A stretch of 64,000 nt of DNA, from assembly GCA_022844125.1 (NCBI GenBank), contig JALHMI010000006.1, forward strand, positions 1 to 64,000, read 5' to 3'. Under the pieces are notes generated by a model that saw nothing but the letters and a program-made list of their open reading frames with translations, ran no database searches and was not told the DNA's origin. Numbering within the stretch: the first letter of the stretch is position 1; every line of letters starts with the position of its first letter. Shown here in pieces: positions 46,267 to 54,740 of the stretch. Source of the stretch: Pirellulales bacterium (GTDB taxonomy: Bacteria > Planctomycetota > Planctomycetia > Pirellulales > PALSA-1355). A program made the translations under genes and the position numbers.

Positions 46267-46337
46267 CAACCCGACGCGTCAGCGAGGAGAAGTTGACTTG
46301 CTGCGTTATGTTCCGCCTCGCTCACGGCGTCGGGTTG
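46267..46337. repeat. Inverted repeat of the CCTCGCTCACGC family
   Basis: CAACCCGACGCGTCAGCGAGG (46267-46287) pairs with CCTCGCTCACGGCGTCGGG (from 46316). It is a longer relative of the repeat at 107-164. Confidence 0.65.
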
Positions 46338-46805
46338 CGATAACGGCGAAGTTCAGGCCTTGTCCTGCCACTCGAATCACGCGTGCAAATTGGAGTATTC
46401 AGTTGTCCACGGGGAACGAGGACGGGCTGCTTTGCACGACTCAGATTGGGATGCACGGAATGGCCAAAACGTGCCAGCAAAGGGCGAGCCCGATTTGCTA
46501 GTCGATTCAGGATCTGACGCGGAGCCCGAACGCGCCTGGCCGTATCTGCGGCCCGCGCGGCGAGGAACCAACCTGCTTGCCGTTGATTCAATATTGAAGG
46601 TTGGCGTTCTCTCAGTAGCAAGGAATGTTTCGCTGGGATCAGGTGTGAACCTGTTGTGAGCGCAATAGTTTGCGGTCTCCAATGTCCACCCCGGCCAATG
46701 CAGCGGCATTGTAATTGCAAAGGTGGCCGCCGCCGCTTCGCTAGCACGGAATGCGGAGTGAGTCTCGTCCTGGCCCATCAGACCAACCAGCGGAAAAGTA
46801 CCACC
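46338..46805. other. Upstream region of the beta-helix surface protein, no supported gene
   Basis: Short frames exist on both strands but none shows recognisable or compositionally convincing coding. The last ~150 bases could carry the promoter and leader of the gene at 46806; I could not pick a convincing promoter. Confidence 0.4.
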
Positions 46806-49800
46806 ATGAATCAGCACCCATTGCAAACCCGTGTGTTCAATTCCTCGCGACGTCCTAGCGGTCCGGGCCGAAGTCGGTTTGGCAAGTCTGGCCGATCGTT
46901 GGCTCTGGAGCCCTTGGAGCGTCGTGCGTTGCTGACCACGTATCTGGTCAACACGGCGGTGGACGAAGTGGCGCTCGACGGGATGCTCAGCCTGCGCGAG
47001 GCGGTGATGGCGGCCAACTCCAACGCGGCGGTGGGCGACGCGCCGGCCGGCATGAACAACGGTGACCGGATTCACTTCGACAGCTCGTTAAATGGAGCGA
47101 CGATCACGTTGCAACAGGGCGAACTACCGATCCTGGATGACCTGAATATTGACGGGTTTGGCCGCAACATCACGATCGACGCCAACGGCGCCAGCCGCAT
47201 CTTCAGGCTCGACACGAGCGAGACCGTGCGACTGGCCAATTTAGAACTCACCGGCGGCGCCGTGGATGACGAAGGCGGCGCGATTGCCACCAGCGGCGGT
47301 TTGCTGGATCTTCGCCGCGTCGCGATTCTCGACAGTACGGCCAGCGGCGACGGCGGCGGCGCGCTATTCGTGCTTGATGGGCAGGTGGTCATTCGCGACT
47401 CGGTCATCTCCGGAAACGCGGCCGACGGGTCCAGCGGCAGCGGCGGCGGCCTGCTGATCAACGATGGACGCGTGAGCGTCTGGAACTCCGAGATCAGCGG
47501 CAACACGGCGGTTCGCGCCGGTGGCGGAATCGAAATCGTCGACGGACAACTGACCCTCAATAACGTCGACCTGGGCGGAGAGACTCCCGCTGATGGTAAC
47601 TTCGCGGGTTCGGCGGGTACGCCGGTAGATGAAGCACTACTTTCCTATTCATTCGATGAATCGGGAACGGTCGCTTCAGCTGCGGGCAGTGCCTCTTTCG
47701 GCGCGGGAAACCCGCTACTTAATCTCATTGGAAATGGCGGTGGCGCCGCCGATCTGCACGGCGGGGCCGGTTCCGGTGTCTCGGGCAGTCCCAGCGATCG
47801 CGCCTTGGACAACACCGCAAGTGACGGCATTATCGGTGCCAGTCGCGGCCAACACGCGGCCGATTTCGATCCCATCGACGCACTGGCCGCCTTCACGCTT
47901 TCAGGCTGGTTCAAGTTACCCGATACGGCGACCGAAAGCATTGGGCGGCAGGATGCCCTGATTGAGAATGGCACCATCTCGGTGCTTGATGATCCGGGCG
48001 GCTATCGACTGCGTGGCGGTGCGGTCGCCAATTCCGGCACGCTGGAACTGCGCGTCAACCGCGACTTTTCGATTGAGTCTTCGGCGGCATATACCGAAAT
48101 CGGCGAGTTCGTGTACTTCGCTGTCAGCTACGACGGCAGCGGCGGGACAGGCAATGTCAAGTTTTATAAGGGTACGACCACCGAAACGGTAACGCTCGTC
48201 GATACTCTGACGCTCAACGCCGGCGTGGTTCTCGATGAGGCTATTCCGCTTTCATTGGGGGTGACACAAACCAGCGGCCTGACAGTCAACCCGTTCAACG
48301 GCCTCCTCGACAATGTCCGTATCGATAGTTCGATCGTCTCGCTGGCCCAGCTTGAAGCGAGGCGGCTTGTCGACTTGGGCCTGACGCCCGCTGCCACGGG
48401 CAATCCTGGGAATGGTGGCGGCCTGCACGTCACGGGGATCGCTCGAGTCGTGATCAACGGCGGCACCGTGAAAAACAATTTCGCCGCCAGCGAGGGGGGT
48501 GGGCTATGGAACCAGGCTGGCAGCACATTGGCCGTTCGCAACGGGAGCATCATTTCCGACAACATCGCCCGTGGTGACGCGGCCGACAACGGTGGTGGCG
48601 GCATTTTCAACAACGGCGGAACGCTGATCGTCATGCGCTCCGAGATCAGCAACAACACAGCCAATGGCTCCGCGGGCAGCGGCGGCGGCGTGTTCTCTAC
48701 AGCCGGTGCAGTTTCAATCTTGAACTCGCGCGTCGATGGCAATTCCGCGAATCGTGCTGGCGGCGGTGTCGAATTAATTGACGGCAGCCTGAACATTCGA
48801 TCCTCGTCTTTATCGAACAACGTCACGGGGCCAGTCGGATTTGCCGCGCCGGGCAACGGCGGCGGGCTCCATGTCAGCGGGAACGAGGCCGACGTGAATG
48901 TCTTGTTCAGCCAGGTAATCGGCAACTTCGCCGCGCGCGAAGGTGGCGGCTTGTGGAATCAGGCCGGCAGCACCATGAACGTCGTCGGCTCGACAATCCA
49001 AGGCAATACGGCGAGCGGCGACGCAGCCGATGATGGTGGCGGCGGCATCTTCAACAACGGCGGCACGGTTAACGTGCTACGCTCCGAGATCAGCGGCAAT
49101 TCAGCCAATGGCGCCGCGGGCAGTGGCGGCGGGGTCTTTTCCACCGCCGGCATGGTCCAGATCACGAACACCCATATCGAGGACAATACGGCCAACCGCG
49201 CCGGCGGTGGCGTTGAAGTCGTCGATGGGGCAATCGACCTGCGCTTCTCCTGGCTTTCCCGCAACGTCGCGGGACCCCAGGGATCTGCCTCGCCGGGCAA
49301 CGGCGGCGGACTCCATGTCAGCGGGAACGACGCCGCGGTCAATGTCTTCTTCAGCCAGGTAATCGGCAACCTCGCCGCTCGCGAAGGTGGCGGATTGTGG
49401 AATCAGGCCGGCAGCACCATGAACGTCGTCGGCTCAGCGATTCGTGAAAATCGCGCGCTCGGCACGGCCGGCGACGACGGCGGCGGAGGGATCTTCAACA
49501 ATGGTGGCATCATGGAACTCATCTTCGCACAGGTTGAGAGAAACTTTGCCGCCGGGAATGGCGGTGGAATATTTAACCTGGCCGGCGGCGAGATGAACGT
49601 CCGCGGCAGCAACATCTCCGACAATCATGCCGACGACAATGGCGGCGGCATCTACAACGACGGAGATTTGTTGATCCAACTTTCAGCCGTCCGTCGTAAC
49701 GACGCCAGCGACGACGGCGGCGGCATCTTCAACGATATCAATGGTGAGTTGGACTTGGCGCTGACGCTCCTGTTTGACAACTCACCCAACAATCTGAGCG

Positions 49801-49820
49801 GTCCCGGTACATTGATCTAG
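46806..49820 (+). CDS. Extracellular right-handed beta-helix protein with LamG-like insertion
   Basis: A 1004-residue protein. LEPLERRALL at residues 34-43 is the planctomycete N-terminal sorting motif that precedes secreted giants. It is followed by a CSLREA-like domain (LDGMLSLREAVMAAN) and parallel beta-helix repeats rich in GGG, SGN and NNGG motifs. At about residues 275-522 a LamG/concanavalin-like domain (LLSYSFDESGTV, AFTLSGWFKLPD, FVYFAVSYDGSGG) interrupts the helix. After it come three tandem copies of a 148-residue unit. Likely cell-surface or matrix protein, perhaps glycan binding; no catalytic residues identified. The ATG at 46806 gives the sorting motif its usual position; a longer frame to 46656 adds junk. 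Confidence 0.85.
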   Translation: MNQHPLQTRVFNSSRRPSGPGRSRFGKSGRSLALEPLERRALLTTYLVNTAVDEVALDGMLSLREAVMAANSNAAVGDAPAGMNNGDRIHFDSSLNGATITLQQGELPILDDLNIDGFGRNITIDANGASRIFRLDTSETVRLANLELTGGAVDDEGGAIATSGGLLDLRRVAILDSTASGDGGGALFVLDGQVVIRDSVISGNAADGSSGSGGGLLINDGRVSVWNSEISGNTAVRAGGGIEIVDGQLTLNNVDLGGETPADGNFAGSAGTPVDEALLSYSFDESGTVASAAGSASFGAGNPLLNLIGNGGGAADLHGGAGSGVSGSPSDRALDNTASDGIIGASRGQHAADFDPIDALAAFTLSGWFKLPDTATESIGRQDALIENGTISVLDDPGGYRLRGGAVANSGTLELRVNRDFSIESSAAYTEIGEFVYFAVSYDGSGGTGNVKFYKGTTTETVTLVDTLTLNAGVVLDEAIPLSLGVTQTSGLTVNPFNGLLDNVRIDSSIVSLAQLEARRLVDLGLTPAATGNPGNGGGLHVTGIARVVINGGTVKNNFAASEGGGLWNQAGSTLAVRNGSIISDNIARGDAADNGGGGIFNNGGTLIVMRSEISNNTANGSAGSGGGVFSTAGAVSILNSRVDGNSANRAGGGVELIDGSLNIRSSSLSNNVTGPVGFAAPGNGGGLHVSGNEADVNVLFSQVIGNFAAREGGGLWNQAGSTMNVVGSTIQGNTASGDAADDGGGGIFNNGGTVNVLRSEISGNSANGAAGSGGGVFSTAGMVQITNTHIEDNTANRAGGGVEVVDGAIDLRFSWLSRNVAGPQGSASPGNGGGLHVSGNDAAVNVFFSQVIGNLAAREGGGLWNQAGSTMNVVGSAIRENRALGTAGDDGGGGIFNNGGIMELIFAQVERNFAAGNGGGIFNLAGGEMNVRGSNISDNHADDNGGGIYNDGDLLIQLSAVRRNDASDDGGGIFNDINGELDLALTLLFDNSPNNLSGPGTLI
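48408..49500 (+). repeat. Tandem 444-bp coding repeats in the beta-helix gene
   Basis: The GNGGGLHV block begins at 48408, 48852 and 49296, exactly 444 bp (148 codons) apart. Units 2 and 3 are nearly identical (FSQVIGNFAAREGGGLWNQ and FSQVIGNLAAREGGGLWNQ), unit 1 is more diverged and unit 3 is cut short near 49500. Confidence 0.85.
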
Positions 49821-49891
49821 CGCCGTGCTGACAACGGACAGCAGGCTGGAAGCGTTGCGGCGAGGCGTCGCAGTCGCGTCAAGCCGGCGCG

Positions 49892-50170
49892 CTACTTGCC
49901 GCGGTTGGGGCGCTCTTCGCCGACGGGCTGTCGCTTGAAGACGTACTCCCGTTCGTTCGACCACGGGTCGCTCGTGCTGAGCGGCTCGTCGGACTCGAAG
50001 TCCGGGCTCCGCTTCCCGAACGTCAGACGCATCAGGTTGCCATCGAACTGGCAGGTTCCGGAAAGCTGCGCATGGGCCTGGCGATCGCGGTGAGGTGCCG
50101 CAGTGGTGTCCCCTCGGCGGATTGCACTTCGATGTTCGTCTCGAAGCGATATGTGACGTTTCCGTGATGA
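49892..50170 (-). pseudogene. Frameshifted remnant of a small protein gene
   Basis: Two adjoining minus-strand frames read as one protein with a frame change near 50065: HGNVTYRFETNIEVQSAEG upstream, then LSGTCQFDGNLMRLTFGKR and NEREYVFKRQPVGEERPNRG to a stop at 49892. The C-terminal pattern (xDGNxxRLTFG..FKR) loosely recalls TIGR03067-type planctomycete proteins, a weak guess. There is no start codon or signal, and the 5' end stops near the palindromic repeat at 50200, so the gene looks truncated as well as frameshifted. Confidence 0.5.
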
Positions 50171-50199
50171 CAGGAGCCGGCAGATCATCCGCGCAACAA

Positions 50200-50298
50200 C
50201 TGGTGCCATGGTTGCCGAGCAACAGTCACCCGTTATGTGATGTTCGGTGAAGTAACGTGCGCACAGGTGAGCCGCGACGCGGCCACCTGTGGCACCCA
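50200..50298. repeat. Paired-hairpin repeat, CACAGGTG family, copy 4
   Basis: A decayed left unit (CTGGTGCCATGGTTGC, AACAGTCACCCGTT) and an intact right unit GCACAGGTGAGCCGCGACGC with arm GGCCACCTGTGGCACCC. It abuts the truncated end of the remnant at 49892-50170 and the stop of the CoA-transferase gene. Confidence 0.75.
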
Positions 50299-50317
50299 GC
50301 GTGCGCCGTGGCAATCG

Positions 50318-51154
50318 CTACTTCACTTCGCCGAGCGGCAGGCGATGCTCGGCGGCCCAGGCTTCCCACTCGGCGGCGGTGCGCGCGGAGAGCGCGGCCT
50401 TGAGTTCGTCGTAGGTGCCGGCGGTGAGATTCAAGAGCTCGCGCAGGCGGGCCCAGAATTGCGGTTCGAGCGCGGCAACGGCCAGCCAGCCGGAGCGCGT
50501 GGGGTAGAGGTTGTAGTTGGGCAGCGCGCCGCCCAGGTAGCCCCCTTCGACGGTCATGCCGTGGCGGAGCGGCAGCGTGTAGAAGTCGAGGGCGCTGGCG
50601 ATGGGCACTAGAGCGAAGATGCCCTCGCCGGTTCGCGCTCGCTCGGCAAGCACGGCGAACGTCTCGGTGACGGCCGACTGTGCGCCGGCCATGTCGCCCA
50701 GCAGCGTGGCGGGCATGGCCGGCGGGCGAACGAGCCCGACGCTGGCCTGATAGGTCAAATCGTGGCCGGTCAGCTCGTCGTCCGGCGGCGGATAGCCGAC
50801 GATCGCCACCTGGCAGAGCTGCGGGAAATCGGCATGCAGCCGCGGCCAGCCGAGGTTCATTCGCTCGAGCGACGACGGCAGGCTGGACGTGACGAGCACA
50901 TCGGCGACGGCGAGGTGCTCGTCGAGACGCGCGCGATCTGCCGCGTCTTTCAGGTTGAGCGCGACGGCCTGCTGCTGGCCGAGCAGTTCGTTGTAGAGCG
51001 CGGGGCAGCCCAGCTTGAGCGGATCGCCCGCGGGCGGTTCAACCTTCACGACGCTGGCGCCGTACTGGTGCAGCTTGCCGACCGCGGCGGGGCCGGGGAG
51101 GTTAAAGGCGATGGTAACGATCTTGGTGCCGGCGAGTGGTTGCATGCGCGTCAT
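50318..51154 (-). CDS. Short CaiB/BaiF (family III) CoA-transferase-like protein
   Basis: A 278-residue protein that starts as the family does (MQPLAGTKIVTIAFNLPGPAAVGKLHQYGASVVKVEPPAGDP) and keeps the catalytic aspartate Asp132 in LTGHDLTYQASVG. Normal members have 360-440 residues; here the C-terminal part of the large domain is missing and the ending (YPTRSGWLAVAALEPQFWARL, then EWEAWAAEHRLPL) is compressed. It may be a genuine short subclass, as related to alpha-methylacyl-CoA racemase-like proteins, or a degenerating gene. It would move CoA between organic acids, in keeping with other acyl-CoA genes nearby. Confidence 0.75.
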   Translation of the reverse strand: MTRMQPLAGTKIVTIAFNLPGPAAVGKLHQYGASVVKVEPPAGDPLKLGCPALYNELLGQQQAVALNLKDAADRARLDEHLAVADVLVTSSLPSSLERMNLGWPRLHADFPQLCQVAIVGYPPPDDELTGHDLTYQASVGLVRPPAMPATLLGDMAGAQSAVTETFAVLAERARTGEGIFALVPIASALDFYTLPLRHGMTVEGGYLGGALPNYNLYPTRSGWLAVAALEPQFWARLRELLNLTAGTYDELKAALSARTAAEWEAWAAEHRLPLGEVK

Positions 51155-51328
51155 GCTACTGAAGGAGAGACGCTATCGGCAACGGGGGCGACGGGTTGAA
51201 GGTTACGTCGAGCGAAGAAAAGCTTGACGGCGGGGCGGGGTAGGGTGTACATATGTCGACACCCCTCGGAGTGAGGGAGTCGTTGAGTGAGGTTGCTTTC
51301 GAGGACATCCGCATAGCGAGGTCAAGCG

Positions 51329-52066
51329 ATGGCCAACGATGAGGCATTCCGCCAACCACCAGCTGACAATCCTTACTACGCGCCGCAGGCCGCTCCGGCT
51401 GAAGCGGGCGGATACATCACGCGCAGCGCGCTGACGCTCAACCCGTGGACGTCGATTTGGACACGGCCGCGGGCGACGATTCGGCAGATCGTCGACACGG
51501 ATCCCACGTACATGGTGATTCCGCTGGCGATCTTCGGTGGGATCGTGCAGGCGTTTGATAATGCCTCCACGCGAAACCTGGGAGATGAGTTGCCGCTTGG
51601 CGGGATCCTCGTCGCGGCGCTGATTGGCGGACCGATCGGTGGCCTGATCAGCCTCTATCTCGCCGGCTGGCTGCTGCGAGTCACCGGTGGTTGGTTAAGT
51701 GGCAAGGCCGATGCGGAGAAGGTGCGCGCGGCAATCGCCTGGGGACAGGTGCCGGCGATTGCCACCCTGCCGCTGATCGGGTTACAGATTGCATTGTTTG
51801 GGATCGAGATGTTTACCGAGTTCACTCCGGAGCTCGATGCGAACGACCAGATGCTGTACGTCCTGTTGGCAACAGGGATCGCTGAAATGACTCTTGGAAC
51901 CTGGGCGATCGTGGCCGTGATCAAGTGCGTGGCGGAAGTCCACGAGTTTTCTGCCTGGCGCTCGCTGGGAGCGATGTTTCTGGCGTTTCTCCTGCTGCTG
52001 GGCGTGCTGCTGATCCCGATCATGCTGATCGGTATCATGGTTGGACTTGCGGGCGTGGCGCGCTGA
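51329..52066 (+). CDS. Yip1-domain membrane protein
   Basis: A 245-residue integral membrane protein. The cytosolic N terminus (FRQPPADNPYYAPQAAPA) is followed by NPWTSIWTRPRATIRQIVDTDP, the usual lead-in of bacterial Yip1-like proteins, and five hydrophobic helices, the last two near the C terminus (GAMFLAFLLLLGVLLIPIMLIGIMVGLAG). Function in bacteria is not established. The next gene starts 28 bp later on the same strand. Confidence 0.8.
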   Translation: MANDEAFRQPPADNPYYAPQAAPAEAGGYITRSALTLNPWTSIWTRPRATIRQIVDTDPTYMVIPLAIFGGIVQAFDNASTRNLGDELPLGGILVAALIGGPIGGLISLYLAGWLLRVTGGWLSGKADAEKVRAAIAWGQVPAIATLPLIGLQIALFGIEMFTEFTPELDANDQMLYVLLATGIAEMTLGTWAIVAVIKCVAEVHEFSAWRSLGAMFLAFLLLLGVLLIPIMLIGIMVGLAGVAR

Positions 52067-52094
52067 GTTTTTTGATACTCAATGGGCGAACATC

Positions 52095-53066
52095 ATGAAT
52101 AAGTACGACGTGGGATTGCCGGAAGGGCTGGTGCCGGCGGACGCGAAGGTGCAAACCGCCGCGGGCGTGTGCTTTCTGGAAGGGCCGGCCTGGCATCCGT
52201 CGGGCGACGTGTACTTCAGCGACATCGCGGGGAACCGGATTCTGAAGCGTTCGGCCGATGGGCTGGTGAGCGTGTTTCGCGCCGATAGCGGCCGCACGAA
52301 CGGCAACACGTTTGACGGCCAGGGGCGGCTCATCAGTTGCGAAGGCTCAGAGTTCGGCCCCGGCGGCCGACGGCGGCTGGTGCGCACGACCATCGAGACT
52401 GGTGAGATTGAAGTGCTCACCGATCGCTTTGAGGGGAAGCGATACAACGCGCCGAATGATGTGTGCGTTGATACCCGCGGGCGGATCTGGTTCACCGATC
52501 CTTATTACTGGACCGACGCGGGTAGCCTCGAGCTCGATCATCAGTCGGTGTATTGCCTGGAAGGTGGCTCGGAGCTGAAGGGAAACACGGTGCGGCGCGT
52601 GGCGACGCAGCCGGAGATCGGCCGGCCGAACGGGATCGCGATCTCGCCAGACGCGAAGACGCTGTACCTGGTCGATAATCACAATGGGCCGGGGGGCAAT
52701 CGCAAGATCTGGGCGTTCGACGTCAGCGACGATGGCACGCTCAGCGGTCAGCGGTTGGTGTTCGACTTTGGACGCGGGCGCGGCGGCGACGGGATGCGGC
52801 TCGACCGCGCGGGCAACCTGTGGATTGCCGCCGGCGTGCATAAGATTCGGTCGCAGCACGAGACCGAGGAAGTGCAGACCGGCGTGTACGTGGTCTCGCC
52901 CGAGGGGAAACTGCTGGGGCGGATTCCGATCTTTGAAGACGTGATTACGAACTTGTGCTTCGGCGGGCCGGAGATGAAGACGCTGTTCGTGACGGCCGGG
53001 AAGTTTCTGTTCCGGATCGAGACGAACACCGTGGGGTACGCGCTGTGGCCGCCGCTGGGCAAGTGA
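52095..53066 (+). CDS. SMP-30/gluconolactonase family protein
   Basis: A 323-residue six-bladed beta-propeller lactonase from ATG 52095. Family motifs: FLEGPAWHPSGDVYFSDIAGNRI (first metal glutamate), NGNTFDGQGRLISCEGS, NAPNDVCVDTRGRIWFTDPYYW (metal asparagine and aspartate) and IGRPNGIAISPDAKTLYLVDN. No signal peptide is present at this start, so it is probably cytoplasmic. It hydrolyses a sugar lactone, likely in the oxidative sugar pathway; substrate not defined. A longer frame to 52041 overlaps the Yip1 gene and adds no similarity. Confidence 0.92.
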   Translation: MNKYDVGLPEGLVPADAKVQTAAGVCFLEGPAWHPSGDVYFSDIAGNRILKRSADGLVSVFRADSGRTNGNTFDGQGRLISCEGSEFGPGGRRRLVRTTIETGEIEVLTDRFEGKRYNAPNDVCVDTRGRIWFTDPYYWTDAGSLELDHQSVYCLEGGSELKGNTVRRVATQPEIGRPNGIAISPDAKTLYLVDNHNGPGGNRKIWAFDVSDDGTLSGQRLVFDFGRGRGGDGMRLDRAGNLWIAAGVHKIRSQHETEEVQTGVYVVSPEGKLLGRIPIFEDVITNLCFGGPEMKTLFVTAGKFLFRIETNTVGYALWPPLGK

Positions 53067-53082
53067 GATGCGCGCCGGAAGA

Positions 53083-53120
53083 GTTAACCGCGGAGGTCGC
53101 AGAGGTAAGGGCAGAGAGGA
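53083..53120. repeat. Solo arm of the CCGCAGAGGACGCGGAGG repeat
   Basis: GTTAACCGCGGAGGTCGCAG followed by AGGTAAGGGCAGAGAGG matches the left outer arm of the element at 1827-2034, without a partner. The rest of the gap 53067-53242 shows nothing clear. Confidence 0.55.
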
Positions 53121-53242
53121 AGAGAGAGCAGAGCCAGCGATTTTGGCGGATTCTCACGGGTTGTTACCCCTGGTTCCGGGCGTGGTAAGATAGTAGGGTT
53201 TCGGTAGGAACCCAGTCCCACGCGACATTCGATCCGCCCCCC

Positions 53243-53884
53243 ATGGCTCAGGCTGCTAACTCCGATCAACTGCTGGTCACACGCATTCGCTCGGGCGAGC
53301 CCGAGGCGTGGAACGAACTGATCGCGCGGTTCGAGGGTCGGCTGCTGGCGTTCGTCGAAGGTCGGCTCGGCCGGCGGAGTGCGGGCGAGGACGTCGTGCA
53401 GGAGACGTTCCTGGGTTTTCTGAACAGCCTGCCGAACTTCGAGGATTCGCGGCCGCTGGAAAGCTATCTGTTTTCGATCGCCGCGCACAAGCTGACCGAT
53501 CATTTGCGGCGCGAAGGTCGGCGGCCGACGTTGCCGCTGGCAACCAACAGCAGCGGTGGCGACTGGGAGCCCCCGGCCGGCGGACGCGCCGTGTCAAGCA
53601 TCATGCGGAGCGGCGAACGGAAGGGGCTGGAGGAAGAGGCCCTGGTGCAGGCGCTTCGCGAACAGCTCGAGCGACTGCGCGGCAAGCGCGAGTTTCAGAA
53701 GCTCGAATGTCTGGAGCTTTTGTTCGTGCGCGGGTGGGCGAATCGCGACGTCGCGAACCAGCTCTCGATGAGCGAGCAGCAGGTGGCAAACTTCAAGTTC
53801 GAGTTCATCTCGCGGATGCGCACGCTGGTGCGCAAGCAGGGATTATCGGAAGACGTGTTTCCGGAATTGACAGACCGCACATAA
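53243..53884 (+). CDS. ECF-type RNA polymerase sigma factor
   Basis: A 213-residue sigma factor. Region 2 spans about residues 18-95 (WNELIARFEGRLLAFV, DVVQETFLGFLNSLPNFED, SYLFSIAAHKLTDHLRREGRR) and region 4 about 148-190 (LFVRGWANRDVANQLSMSEQQVANFKFEFI). A ~50-residue linker between them is longer than in most ECFs and contains low-complexity sequence, a pattern seen in planctomycete ECFs. The next gene begins 5 bp after the stop and encodes a candidate zinc anti-sigma protein. Confidence 0.9.
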   Translation: MAQAANSDQLLVTRIRSGEPEAWNELIARFEGRLLAFVEGRLGRRSAGEDVVQETFLGFLNSLPNFEDSRPLESYLFSIAAHKLTDHLRREGRRPTLPLATNSSGGDWEPPAGGRAVSSIMRSGERKGLEEEALVQALREQLERLRGKREFQKLECLELLFVRGWANRDVANQLSMSEQQVANFKFEFISRMRTLVRKQGLSEDVFPELTDRT

Positions 53885-53889
53885 AAGTC

Positions 53890-54297
53890 ATGGCGACGAA
53901 GTTCACACAAGCCGATTTGGAAGCCTATCTGGACGAAGCGCTGCCGATGGAGCTGATGGCCCAGGTCGAGGGTGCGCTGCGCGACGATCCGAAGCTGGCC
54001 CAACAACTGATGGCGATCAACGGCCGCCGCGACGCGGGGCTGCACTCGCTGGGTGAGATCTGGCGGCGGCATCGGCTCACTTGTCCCTCGCGCGAGCAGC
54101 TTGGCAGTTATCTCTTGGAAGTGCTCGACCAGGATGAGCTCGCGCACATTCGCTTTCACCTGGAAGTTTCCGGCTGCCGAACCTGCCAGGCGAATCTCGC
54201 GGACCTGAAGACCCGGCGCCTCGAGGATCGCACGGTGGTGGATGGCCGGCGGAAGAAGTACTTCCAGTCGAGTGCCGGGCAGCTCAAGCGCGGCTAG
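53890..54297 (+). CDS. Putative zinc-binding anti-sigma-like protein
   Basis: A 135-residue soluble protein with an N-terminal helical acidic part (QADLEAYLDEALPMELMAQVEGAL) and FHLEVSGCRTCQANLADL near residue 97, a H-x5-C-x2-C pattern that resembles the zinc site of ZAS-type anti-sigma factors. No transmembrane helix is present. Position 5 bp after the ECF gene makes it the natural partner; whether it inhibits the sigma factor is inference. Confidence 0.7.
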   Translation: MATKFTQADLEAYLDEALPMELMAQVEGALRDDPKLAQQLMAINGRRDAGLHSLGEIWRRHRLTCPSREQLGSYLLEVLDQDELAHIRFHLEVSGCRTCQANLADLKTRRLEDRTVVDGRRKKYFQSSAGQLKRG

Positions 54298-54327
54298 GGC
54301 CCGGCTTCGCCGTGTGGCGATGTTCTT

Positions 54328-54475
<148 letters not shown>

Positions 54476-54527
54476 GCGTTGCCGAGAAATCGGCTCTAGC
54501 TTTCGGGAACGCGTGCCCTGATCTCTC

Positions 54528-54605
54528 TTGGGCCAAGGCCCACTGACAACGCGTTGTCAGTGCCACTCGGCGGGGCACCCTCGCTCACGCGCTCACGCTT
54601 CGGGC
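54528..54605. repeat. Palindrome cluster: CACTGACAACGCGTTGTCAGTG and CTCGCTCACGC
   Basis: A perfect 22-base palindrome lies at 54541-54562, preceded by GGGCCAAGGCC, and is the reverse copy of the element at 7859-7936. CCCTCGCTCACGCGCTCACG at 54578 belongs to the family of 107-164. Confidence 0.65.
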
Positions 54606-54740
54606 TATCTTGCGACGGCTCCCATCGTGGAATTTCCCCGTTCAGAAGGCTTTGAGCGAGTGCGCAAGTTGCTTGCTGCACGCTGCGCGGGAGGCGAGAA
54701 TAAACGGGCTGAATTTCAAAGGCCCCGAGATTGCCCCGCC

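Noticed and set aside
46377-47075. 232-residue minus-strand frame upstream of the beta-helix gene
   Set aside because: Overlaps the start of a convincing gene and shows no domain or signal.
48408-49500. Possible CRISPR-like array
   Set aside because: The regular spacing comes from 148-codon protein repeats, not short repeats with spacers.
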